Program-made: the position numbers and the translations under genes
The notes under the pieces: generated by a model
Seen by the model: the letters and a program-made list of their open reading frames with translations, nothing else
Told to the model about the DNA's origin: nothing
Database searches by the model: none
Origin: Mansonella perstans
Taxonomy: Eukaryota > Nematoda > Chromadorea > Rhabditida > Onchocercidae
Assembly (NCBI GenBank): GCA_037074765.1
Contig: JBAMDO010000200.1
Location: 1-64,000, forward strand
DNA: 64,000 nt
Direction of reading: 5' to 3'
Shown here: positions 53,001-64,000 of the stretch, one piece after another
Numbering within the stretch: position 1 is the first letter of the stretch
Layout of the letters: every line of letters begins with the position of its first letter

Positions 53001-54519
53001 TTTGTCATAATTAATTCGAAATAATATGTGCACTGATTATAACGAAAAGTTTTTTCCAAAAAAAAAAAACAAACAAAATACATTTTAGAATAAACGCTTA
53101 ATTCATATATTCTCTGTAGAATAAAAAATGATTCTATTGGATTCAATTGGATGAGATTAATTACATTGTCATATATCTCCCACAGTGATTTCCACTGTTA
53201 CTATTAGATCATATCAAATGATCAATGAATCCTTGTTGACCGTTGTAATTGCTTTGTCGGCATTACGGTTACTTGACTAAAAAGTCATGAATAGCCACTT
53301 AAAATAAGGAATTAGTTGTTCAACGATGCACACTTATCAACGACCAATCCTCAATGCTTTCTCGCACTAAATGCTTCTGTTCAAATCATTTACTTCGGTA
53401 TTTTGACAGGTTTATTACAGACTGATTTTCGACCTTTACTTCGATTGAATCTTTTACCTAAAGATCAATGTGAAGTAAGAAAGCTGTTATGCACAGGCAA
53501 TATAATTTTAGCCTTTTCTCTCTCCCTCACTCCCGTCCATCTTTTACTTCTTTCCCATTCATCAGCCTATAATCAAATCATCTCGTAGGAGCAAGCCATA
53601 CAAGCCAACGCAATCAGGCCAGCTGCTTGATAATATAGAAAGCTATAACGATGTTGATGGGTTAGCTAGAACTTTGAAAAGAAGCTAACTTGGGCGAATA
53701 GAATGTGGAAAAGGAGCTAAGAAGAGAAAGAGATTGCTAGACGATATTTCAACAGAGATACCGTATCCCAAAATAAGAGTAGATAGAGGCAGTAAATCCA
53801 ATAAAGCTATAATTCATGTTGTCAACTGAGGTAGTCGTAGTCCAGTGCTCCATCCGTAATTTCAAAGACTGAGAAGAAGGAAATTTTAAGAATAGTAGAA
53901 GAAGGAGGAGGAGAAGAAAGAGAAGGAATAGTGTAAATAGCTTGTAAGGCATAATCATCATTCATATAGGCCCTTTTTTCACCTTCCCCCGTACCCCAAC
54001 CCTTTAACCAAGCGTTCACCTCCTATTCCTCAGTTAGTAATAACTTTTAAGGCCATTTTCTCCCTCTTCTGTGTCTGTATAGGCCTAAAAATATTACAGG
54101 CTTTGCGGAAGTGCAAAGTGGTGCATATGTCTCTGCATGCGTATATCACTTTGATCGTGTTCGAAGGCAGAAAACCGAGTTAGGCGTCGTTGTCATTCCA
54201 CTTTTCCCAAAAATTTATTTACTGTAATTATATAATATCGTCATTGTCGTTATAACATTCGCCGCCATTATTATATCATCATCAATTATTATCATCATTG
54301 CAATCCTTATTATCAAATTTGCTTAACGTGACGTCCGCTTACTGTCAACTCATCAATCACGAACATCAACATCAAGCCAGATAATATTAAGCAATAAAAA
54401 AAGCCGAAAGCTGGCAACATTTACAAATTAAATCTGTGGACTCTTACGAACCACTAACTAAGTAAAGTATAATTCACTAAACTACTCGCCTCCTCTTTTT
54501 AAACGGTATCCTTTGATCG
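50002..54519. other. Divergent intergenic region upstream of the SEA-type and UNC-42-like genes
   Basis: It should hold the promoters of both flanking genes. It is AT-rich with a 46-bp tandem repeat at 51203-51330. A less AT-rich block runs from 53300 to 54230 and includes a coding-like frame with one internal stop (53554-53829) and CT-rich tracts at ~53975-54070. No complete gene is recognised. Confidence 0.5.
51203..51330 (+). repeat. 46-bp tandem repeat, 2.7 copies
   Basis: Copies at 51203-51248, 51249-51294 and 51295-~51330 (partial). Each begins TTCC(A/G)GGAA or TTCCGGAAA, followed by AGTxAATAAT and xxCTAGTxTxAAAT. Confidence 0.8.
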
Positions 54520-57500
54520 ATGACTAGTGAAGGAATAAGTACCACATCTACTATCCTTAATGGTGCCAGCAGCACCGTTGCCGCTGTCTCTGCTATCACA
54601 CAGGTATTTTATTTAAATTAATCATTTTTCCAATCACTTATTAATTATTTTCAATGAGTACATCTTATCAAGTTCTTCCTTAATATACTTGTATCATGGT
54701 GTTTCTGGATTAACTTGCTGGATTAATTTTTCATCAACTCGTCACTTTAGGCTCCCAATCTTTCAGTAAATCATTCTAATCTGATATAGCATCGTACGAC
54801 ATCAATTCACAATGTAATTGTTGATACAAACTATTCCAGAAATAACCAGTAGGGAAAAAGGATAATAAAATTGAAACTTAGCCCTAGAGACTTACTTTAT
54901 AAGTAGTTCATAGCACGACTTGACTAACCTAACTTTATAAATGACTTTCTTATTATCAATGATAAAATTAACGCAAATTGCAATAATAGTATTAATCTTT
55001 CATTTCATCGATCCAATAATAACTAATAAAGTATATGAATGTTATCCTATCCTATAATATATTTTGCTTGTTTCCAAATATTCTGATTAGTTTTTTTCTT
55101 TTTATATAGGACAGTATAAAAAGTTCAAATTAAATAAATTAATATAAAGTTTAAAATTTTCATCAATCAATGCCTTTCTTAATATATTTAGTATGGGTAA
55201 CAATAATAAAATGCCATGGCATTAATTAGTTTATCAATACTAAAATAAATCTTCCCTTATCTGATTAATTTAAGTTTTTATAAGATGCAACATACAACAT
55301 ACAGATTATGGATTAGCAAATTTTAATAAGAAAACAAACATTTAATTTTTCATTTGAACTGAAAAATTTAAAAGAGAAAAAACTTTAAAAGCCAGAATTA
55401 TTTGGATAACGATCATTTTTGATTTTCTTGGATTTGGAAAAGAAACACAAAAATGATAAATCGAAATTGAGCAAAGTACTGGACTGCTCGCTCGAAGTGC
55501 TGACAAATGTGATGATCATGAATGGATGAAATGTTTGAAAATCTGATTAGCACCTACTACTACTACCACAAATGACTTAGGGCGGATGCGCTAATTTATC
55601 ATAATTTGTTTGAGCATTAAGCTTCAAGAGAAAAATGGATTTAACAACATATTGTTCTTTTTCTTGTTTAGTAGTATATGTATATTCTCATCATTTCTTC
55701 TATTATACCAAACTTCTCTTCCATGTATCAGTTTTGTTTATTTCTAAAGTAATTATGGAAAATTTAATTTAAGCAAGTACACCGTATGAGATCTTCTTTA
55801 TTATCTTTTTTTCATTCATCCCACATTTTCTCCCTCTCTCTCCTTCTTTCTGTTCACTCTCAGAAGAACATATTAGGTTGAGGTTAACATATCATTTTTA
55901 CTGACAGTTTTTTGTTCTTATTGTTCTTATCACCTATGATAATTTACACATTAAAATAATCACAATACAATAATAAGTGATCGATAACAAATTAGTGGTT
56001 TAAAATTTATATTTTACTGTATAATGATTTTTCCAATTTTTTAAGATTACAAATTATATTATTTGAGAATTTATCCGAGCTTATATTTTATCAAAATAAT
56101 CAATCAATCTTTCAAAATCATTATCATAAGTATTGCAATTTGCAGGCATAGAAGACTGATATGATTAATTGATAAGTGAGAGAGATTAATGAAGAATTTT
56201 TTCCGGAATTTATCAACTAGATAATCCTTTTATCCTTATCTGTATGTAACATTGGTATTGTTGAAAATAAAACTTAAGTTGATTAATTGAAAACTTTCTA
56301 TAATATTTCTTCTTCAAATACCGTAGTTGCTAAATCAAAAAGCTCTTTCTTTTTTTAAAGGATATTTAAAAATAAATTTATTGATTATTATTATTTTGCA
56401 ACCATATTTACTTGGAAAAAATAAATGAGGCAATTACTTCATCTGTAACTGTACGTATCACTTAGTATAATTGATCGCATGATTATCTTCAAGAAAGTTT
56501 ATTTCAGAATTTGTAAAATTTTGCAGCATGTTGTCAACAACTGCAGCATACCTTGTTAGTTTGCAGTTTCAGGAGCAATTGAAAGGTAAAGATTTAGCGC
56601 ACGCGCTTACCGATTTCCCGTACTATCCGCCGCTCGATACGTCCGTTTCCAATAGTCTACGACCAATCGGTGATTCTTCTGGTAATATCTGCAAACCAAA
56701 TTAAATTTTCCACAAAAAATTACTGTTTTTTTTACTTTTGACTATTTCATTATTTCTACTCTTCTTTTCAAATATTGTTTAAATGATTTAATTTTTTGAA
56801 AATTTCAAAATTTTCAGTCTAACTATCATCTGTTCCTAAATTCACTCTGAATTATGTTTGATTGTTAAGGATTAAGCATTTATTGAAAAAGTTAATCCTT
56901 CTTGTTCATTGCTTTATTGGGAGCTTAAAACATCTGCCACTTAGAAATCTCTCGTACTCTTTTATAATTTAAAGGCAAAATTTAATTTAAATTTTTCATT
57001 TGAAAATTTTAAAGGATTTTAGAAAAAATTTCCACAAAATCTCTAAAACTGTATAGGTTTCTTTTTTAACGATTTTATAGATGGTGCATTCAAAAAAATT
57101 AAAGCAGAAAGCAGTAGTTGCAGTGCATCATCTGTGTTTGCGAATGCTCTTTCAGGTGGCTCTCAAGTATCTGGCAGGTAATATTTATTTCGAACTTTAA
57201 ACTTTCTTCTGTCTTCAAAAGATCTTCAACATTCAATATTATCATGATAAAAGGATCATGCAAAAATTTAGTGAACAGATTCAGTTTAAATAAAATAATT
57301 TGCAGAGAAAATTTTTATGAAATTTGAAATTCTAAATTTACATGTTTAATGGTGAAAAATTGTTGTTATTTAATTTTTTCCTTCCATTCTTCTTCTCATA
57401 CATTTTATTAATTTGAAATTTGTACTTCAACAGTGTACGAAGACGACATCGTACGACATTCACGCAGGAGCAACTAGCAGAGCTTGATGCTGCATTTCAA

Positions 57501-60500
57501 AAATCACATTATCCAGATATTTATGTTCGTGAGGAACTTGCTAGGATTACAAAGTTAAATGAAGCACGAATTCAGGTAAAAATTTAACGGTTCATAATTT
57601 TAAGTAAAACCAAAAACAATTAATCATGAAAAATCGGAATAAAAATATAATAAGAAATTCTTTTTCTGTTTTTAATAGAATATTTCATAAATTAGAAATA
57701 ATTGATTAAAAAAGATCAGTCGCAATCATATTTTGTTAAGTAATGTTTTACTTTGTGACAATGAGCGAACGATATTACTGTAACCGATTTGAATATCTGT
57801 TTCAAATATCGTAAACACTTTTGAAAAAAAGCTGGGAGCAGAGCGAGAAGTGGAAAAAGTAGAGGAAAAGTTATTTTGATTGTTTGTTGCTTTTTTCTGA
57901 TCAAATTACTATTAGAAAATTGATATTACAGTACGTGGCTGCATTGAGCAAGTTCATCATCTCTTAATTGTTTGAATTTCACCATCCTAATTTTATCCTC
58001 AGCGCTTTTTTTGGCTTGACAGTCTTACTAGAGGAATTTTTCACACTTCTTTTTTCAAATACCCAAGTTTGAGAATCCTATATGAGCAACTGGTCCTCTC
58101 ATCGGAAAAAGATATGGACTGGATGCTGATAGTCCTAGCATTCATCTTTCCAGTCTTTCCGATGTTTCTACTTATGCAAGCATTGGCCATATATTCAGCT
58201 TAGAGTATTTCATGGCCAACAGATGACACTGGATTAGTTATTTGAATTGTTGAATATCACAGTCGTCATTTCGTTCAATTCAATCATCAAAATCTTAAAA
58301 ATTCTCGATAAAAGGCTGAATATGTGTAATGGTAATCAGTAATGCATACTGTAATATGATCAGATAATTAAAAATTTTTCAAATTAATTTCTTTTTCTCA
58401 TTTACTAATTAGATCTTACACATTGTAAATGAAGAAAAAGGAAAAAAGACTACACAAAGTAAAGGTCATTATAGGTCGTCATTGCTATTGACCTGAAATT
58501 CTTTCGTAAGCCTTCAAACTAGCAACTATTCAAACATCTGTAATGGGTAATTTTTGTTTACATCTATAGGGATTATTCAGAAAAGAAGTAGAGATCAATG
58601 AAATAGGTGAAGAAATGAAGAGGGAAAGGAGTAGAAAAGGTATAGTTTTGATTGTAGATGACAAGGATGGTTGACATTCTGTACCACTTCAAGCCCATAA
58701 TTATCAGCTCTTCAGTAAGCTTATTTCATGCAATTAGCTGTAGCAATGAAGCGAACTTATACCCAGCAGGATATCCCAAACCTCCTCTCGTTGTAACCCC
58801 GTTATTCCCGTTCATCTATCCTTATTTCACCTCCTTTTCTTCCCTTACAATACAAAGCAAGCAGCACATCGATTACACCATCTGTACATCAAATTTGAAT
58901 ATGATTACTTGGTCTGTCTTCCTTAACTAATTCTCAATTTATTTTTACCGCAATAACTCATTTCAGATGAGGGTAAAATATTTGTGAGAACAACGAAGCT
59001 TCAGCAATTTTCATTTAAGTTTTAAAAGTTAAACATTTTCCCAATAAAATAATTTGATATTATTTGAATAATTTTCCTTTTTTATTTTAGAAATGAGAAA
59101 ATATTTCAAGTTACAATAAATTTCTATTCATTCTATCTGTTTTTTTGATGGTTATTTTAGCCATACAGTACAATGGAAGTTAGAATTTCTCAGAGCCTGA
59201 ATCACTGCAAGATTTTTCTGAAAAAAATATTATTTTAAATTTATTGAAATATTTTAATCTCTTTTTATTTCCTCAGATTTAAACTTTTACAAATTATTTA
59301 ATCATTATTGGTATTGAAGTTATCAAAAAAAAAAAGAAAGAATTATTTAGTGAGTAATTTAATGAGGAATTCTTGAAAGTTAAAATCAGTTTGACACAAT
59401 TAATTTCTTTTTCGATCATCTAATTGCTATATCTGAGAAGCATAAAAGTAGAAGGAAAAAGTTTTTCGATCATTTTTCCATCTCTCTTTGGGACTATTTT
59501 TTTTTCTCAATCCTTCTCTGATCAAGTTATTCAATAAATTAAATTATTTTCTTATTTCATTGCAATTTACTCATTTCATCTGACAAATTTTTTTCACCGC
59601 TTTTTTTCGTCTCTAAATTTCTTATTTTAAAATAGATAAAAAATACTTAAAGGAGCAAATTTCGATGCAAAGTTTTAATTTAATTGAAAACTAATGAAAT
59701 AAAAAAAAAAAACCTAATCTTTTGCATTTTTTATCACATGATATCTCCTAAAAAAGAAGAATGAAAGGATTTTTGTTGTTAGCTTTTTTTATTTTCTCTG
59801 AAAAACAATGTATACTATGAAATTTAATGCTACTAACATTTCTTGTATTCATGGCACTGTTATAATGAAAACGAAATACGAAGCAATCAACAATGATTTT
59901 ATTATAATCAAAATTTCAAATTTTCAATTTCACAATTTTTTCATATTTAAAAATATTAGAAATATTCATTGTTCAAATTACTAGTTGTAATAACTGTGAA
60001 AAAAAAAACTATTATTTTGTTGACGAAAATTATTAATTTATTTTTGCACAATGATCTATAGTAGTATTGGCAATGAATTAAATAAGGCTATTGCTTGATA
60101 TTGAAATTATTGCTTGAGCCTAGCTATTACCGTAACCTGATTGAAAAGACGAGGAACAAAACTACACATTACATTTAAATGTATTCTCGTCATCGTCATT
60201 CGTTGAATTGCATATTAATTGTGACTCCATTCCATTCTGTCCAGTGCAATTGAGCATTTTCTACTTCCGTTGTAACTTTTTATCCATCTTTTTTTCTCTC
60301 TCTCTCTCTTCCATGTTTTTAACTTTCATCTTCATCATATTGAAATTTTTGATCAACAGAGCCTATTAAATAAGTAAGAAAAAGGCACTAGGCAAAATAA
60401 TTTAGCGAAATTCCAAAGAGAAAGCTAGATTCCGAAAGATTCCTTCTCTTCTCTTCTCTTTCATTTCTGTCTCTTTCTTTGTCGCTTTTATTCTCTCTCT

Positions 60501-62105
60501 CTCTTTTGCTTTCTATGATACGAATGTATTTAAAATTAAATTAACTTCCACTTTCCTTTCTACCAGACAAATTGTAAGGCAATCCCAGAAAGTCTTTTGC
60601 ATCGTTTTGATTAAAATTTCTTAATGTACCACAAGTAACAATACCAGAAGCCATTTGCTTCTGAAATCCATTTACTGGCTTCTGATTCAATGTAAAGAAA
60701 ACATTTCGAAATATTCCAGAAGATTATCAACAATTTTTGTTAATTTTTGGCAATATGTTAATCTATAGTTACGCATAGAATTAATTCATCGGATGATACT
60801 TTGGAATATTCTATCAAATGATGAATCATTTCATTCAAGTGGGGATGCTAATTAACTGATTAATTTTATGATCCTGTTATACTCCTACCGTAGGAATCTT
60901 ATTTTTAAGCGCGGCTATAAAGCTTTTTAATTTCTCATATTTATTGCCATTATATACAAATTGATTAGAACTAATAAAAATGAATTATAATATAATACAG
61001 TAAAGTATAAATGTTAAATTTAATTCCTAAAAACTGCAAAAAAAATTGAAATTACTTCAATGACTAAAGTATATACTAGAAAATAGTCATAATAAAGTAA
61101 TTTTAAAAAAGAAAAAAATTAAAAAATTGCATTATACAAAATTTAAAGAGTAGAAATAAAAAAAAGATTTCATATAATTTTGTCAGGTTTGGTTTCAAAA
61201 TAGGCGTGCCAAACATCGCAAACAGGAAAAGCAACTGTCAAAAGCTTTGGTACCGCAAACAGTTTTTCCGACGCAAAGTGCCGCAGGTCAAATTATGCGA
61301 ACACCGATGTATCCATCCACTGCCACGATGTCAGCCAGAGCTGCTGCTGATTCTTTCTGGTAAACAAAGAAAAGAAAATGTTGAGAAAATTTTAAACTTT
61401 TTTAAAAGTGTTAAATTAAAAGAAAACTGATAGATTGCAATATTAGTTTTAAATCAAATTAATAATCTAACTTATTTTATATATTTCTTTAATCCGTCAC
61501 AAATGTGCAATAATTGCTGCTTATTTATCGGTAAAAGGTTAAAGTTTAGGACGAAGTTTCAAAAATTTCAATCTTCAATAAAAATATTTCAATCACAAAA
61601 TTATTGCAGTTTACTTCAAAGACAAATTTATTTAGCATTAATCGTTTATTTCCAATAAATTTTAGAATAAGCGAACTAATTATAAATGAGTTTTATACAA
61701 AAATTTTATCAGCGTTATATTTCAATTATCAATTTCAAGTGTTTTTTTTTCTTGATAATTTTCAGGTATCAACCATATCCGGTAGCTCATCCAATGACCT
61801 ATCCAGCAGCGTCTGCTTATGGAGCTGTGTCAGGTGCTCATACTTTTGGCACATCAATGGCCACGTAAGTATTTATTTTTCCTTTTTTTCTTCCTCTCTC
61901 TCTCTTTTTATCTCTTCAACAATTAATTATTTAAAGTTGCAAACAAAAAAAAATTTCCAATTAAAACTTCGATATTCTTTTTGCAAATTTTAGATCAACA
62001 ATTAACCCATTTAGTACCGATCCAGCCGAGGAATTCTATCAAAAAAGTTTGGCATTACGGGTGAGCTGCCAACCGTCAACGACAAATATTCAATATCAAA
62101 GTTGA
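54520..62105 (+). CDS. unc-42: Paired-like (Q50) homeodomain transcription factor, UNC-42/PROP1-like (7 exons, ~273 aa)
   Basis: Exons: 54520-54603, 56567-56681 (an alternative start ATG lies at 56528), 57081-57177, 57434-57575, 61187-61359, 61766-61864 and 61994-62105. The homeodomain is residues ~101-160: [20 protein letters not shown], then [20 protein letters not shown], then [18 protein letters not shown]. It has Gln50, Asn51 and Arg53, so it is paired-like class and binds TAAT palindromes. There is no paired domain. The intron between homeodomain positions 46 and 47 is the classic site for this class. The C-terminus is Ala/Tyr/Pro/Met-rich ([20 protein letters not shown]) and ends near [11 protein letters not shown], possibly OAR-like. 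C. elegans UNC-42 specifies interneuron and motor-neuron identity. The unc-42 symbol rests on remembered homeodomain sequence; other paired-like factors are the alternative. Confidence 0.85.
58052..58240 (+). pseudogene. SL1-tagged insertion: probable retroposed trans-spliced mRNA fragment
   Basis: Bases 58052-58073 match the 22-nt nematode spliced leader SL1 at 18 of 22 positions, including the last 14 exactly (TACCCAAGTTTGAG, 58060-58073). The following base is not the GT expected of an SL RNA gene, so this is not an SL RNA locus. Downstream sequence has coding-like composition in two frames. One reads [18 protein letters not shown] and runs to a TGA near 58225. The other contains [24 protein letters not shown] four codons after the leader and the frame conflict suggest a broken copy. 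No poly-A tail or target-site duplication was identified. Confidence 0.5.
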
Positions 62106-64000
62106 ATAATACTAAATTAAAACGTAAAGTATTTTCTTGTTTTTTTGAAATCGAATGAGAAAATTTTACATGCAAAAAAAAATTGCAGCAATTTTAATTT
62201 AAAATTTCAAAATTTTCAATAATTTATTCTTTGTTGAGCTTTTGTTTAAAATGCCAGTTCCTTTGTGTATTTGATCTCATGGATAGGTTCTATTTTAATA
62301 AATAAACTATTTCTTTTATAAATTTATTTGATTTCTTAAAAAACTAATGAAAAAACAAATTATTTTAGTGCCATTTTCTTGCCAACTTAACTTATTAATT
62401 TTAACATAAATATGAAATGAGACAGTTAAATGCGAAAATATTTTCAATGATTTTTTTTCTTTGGTAATTAATAATTTTTGTTAAAAAATATTGCAAATGA
62501 ATTTTCAAAATTAACGAAAATTTTTAATTAAATGAGAAATGAATAAATAAATTTTCCACGTTTCTAGCTACATTGAGTGGGTAATGAATAATTATTTTTA
62601 CTAAGACGATAGCTTTCTCAAGAAATTTTCACTACAAACACCTGGTGGTATTTTAATTTAAAAGTTAATTTTATATTTATAATGCAGAATTCAATTGTAA
62701 ACTGTCAACTGTTCACTTTTTTTTTATCCGCTAACTGTACCATTTTTTTCTTCATTTTAATATGTAATGCTGCTTTATGAATGAAATTTCATTCTTTAAT
62801 GTAATTTCTCTGTTTTTCTTTTTTTTTTTTTTTTTGCTTTAAATGGGTAACATGTTGTTTAAATGTTATTTATTCTTCTCTTAAATAATTAAAATATTTG
62901 AATGATAGCTATTAAATACAACTTGATAAATTTCTTTCTTTAGTCCTCAAATGAATTGAAATGTTTTTTTTTAAAAAAGAAGCAAAATTAAGTTATAATT
63001 AAATTCTGCATCGACTATTCTGATTTGTTCAGCCAGTATTTTGCTGATAAATTGATAGTTTCATTGCAATTTGAATATTTTGAAAGATTGAACAATAATT
63101 CGCAGGATAATTAGGATAATTATAAAAAAAAAGTTTTAAAGATTGATATATATGCAAAAAGGAAAAGATAATTTGCAAATATTTTGAGTTGAAAAAAGTA
63201 AGTTTGAAATTACGGCTAAATTCTCGTTGAATTTTGCAATAAATCAATCAAAATCAAATGAAATGATATTGGCAAAGAAAAAATAACAGCTAGAATTATT
63301 TGTTGAATGTTAATTAAATGACAATTAATTGATCTATTCCATTATCCAATTATCGTTTTTTCCACATTTTGAATTTTGATTCTTTGAATAAAAGAAAAAG
63401 ATACGAAGTATTCTTTGCGTTAATTATTATTAAAATGCTTATCATTTTTCTCTTAACACATGCATAATTAATTTCAACAATAATTTATTCCGTCAAAAAA
63501 GATTTATGTGAAATAATCAATGAACAAGTTCAACAAATAAATGAATTCAAATAACAAGAATTTAAGAACGAATGAACTGAAATGAAATTATAAGTGATAA
63601 ATGCGTGGTATTAATAGTATGCATCATAATCACATCAGAATCTTATTAAAAATTTTAATGATGTTGAAATAAATACACTTTATGAATTATTCTGATTTGA
63701 TTTACAGACTATATGGTATAGTCTTCATAAAAATAAATACTCATTCTAAGTTTAAAAAGTTATAAATAAATTAATACTTCATTTTCTTTTTTTAAAAAAA
63801 ATATCAAATGTTTTTGAAAAAAAATATTGTTTTAAAATTTTAAAAGTATTTCCAATCACATCATAACTTACTCAGTCATTAACTTACTAGATCACAATGC
63901 CTTACGATTGATTTCATTTGCATATGCAATTAATGATTTTATCTTATCGAAAATAATTCTAGTTTCTCAAAAAACAAACAAAACACGAATAAATTAGAGA
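62106..64000. other. Downstream region of the UNC-42-like gene, no further gene recognised
   Basis: AT-rich sequence with a poly-T run at about 62818-62836. An AATAAA lies near 62299-62304. A 72-codon minus-strand frame at 63029-63247 is Phe/Tyr/Asn-rich and looks like chance. Confidence 0.6.

Noticed and set aside
53749..54019. Minus-strand Leu/Phe-rich frames near 53750-54019
   Set aside because: They are complements of a GAAGAAGGAGGAG-type purine tract.
58052..58073. SL RNA gene
   Set aside because: The leader-like sequence is not followed by the GT donor or an SL RNA body with Sm site, so it is not an SL RNA locus.
58658..58930. 90-codon frame in the homeobox intron
   Set aside because: Stands alone inside the intron with no acceptor-donor pair in frame with neighbouring exons and no motif.
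1..64000. CRISPR arrays, rRNA genes, complete transposons
   Set aside because: No spaced identical repeats, no rRNA-like blocks and no intact transposase or reverse transcriptase frame were seen on either strand.

Overview
The window looks like nuclear DNA from a parasitic nematode, most probably a filarial-type species. It is very AT-rich. Every recognisable gene is split into short exons with GT...TTTNCAG introns, and several first exons lie just downstream of a pyrimidine-rich AG that could be a spliced-leader (SL) trans-splice acceptor. The best protein matches are metazoan or nematode-specific: an INSM/EGL-46 zinc-finger factor, a UNC-42-like paired homeodomain factor and two nematode cysteine-rich ET-module-like proteins. 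A genomic copy of most of the nematode SL1 leader also lies in one intron. All exon models were spliced by eye, using reading-frame phase and family knowledge.

Layout. (1) Positions 865-14789 hold three + strand housekeeping-type genes in close head-to-tail order: a 14-exon, ~1063-residue nuclear protein with an NPAT-like LisH N-terminus; a 9-exon HflX/GTPBP6-family GTPase, with a decayed duplicate of one exon in an intron; and a CXXC zinc-binding protein (CZIB/C1orf123, DUF866). (2) 18316-22004, minus strand, is an EGL-46/INSM1-type zinc-finger gene. (3) A tRNA-Asp(GTC) lies at 24904-24975, minus strand. (4) 29264-34131 holds two + strand tandem paralogues for small secreted or GPI-anchored ten-cysteine proteins, with a possible mariner-like remnant between them. 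(5) 34132-44590 is a long gene-poor stretch with one weak minus-strand ORF, a long imperfect hairpin and scattered coding-like scraps. (6) Convergent genes at 44591-47634 (+; unrecognised 217-residue signal-peptide/amphipathic-helix/membrane protein) and 48559-50001 (-; MGC-start membrane protein with a SEA-like ectodomain, whose first coding exon is only 5 nt). (7) 54520-62105, + strand, is a UNC-42/PROP1-like homeobox gene with a 3.6-kb intron in the homeobox; the SL1-like sequence lies in that intron. The remainder is AT-rich intergenic DNA with microsatellites and short tandem repeats.

Functionally, the left cluster concerns basic processes (histone-gene or nuclear regulation, mitochondrial ribosome-linked GTPase, zinc protein). 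The two transcription factors belong to families that specify neurons. The ET-module pair and the two membrane proteins are surface or secreted products typical of nematodes. No phage, plasmid, CRISPR array or bacterial operon is present. The most unusual signals are the SL1-tagged insertion (58052-58240), the duplicated exon in the GTPase gene, and the NPAT-like gene.
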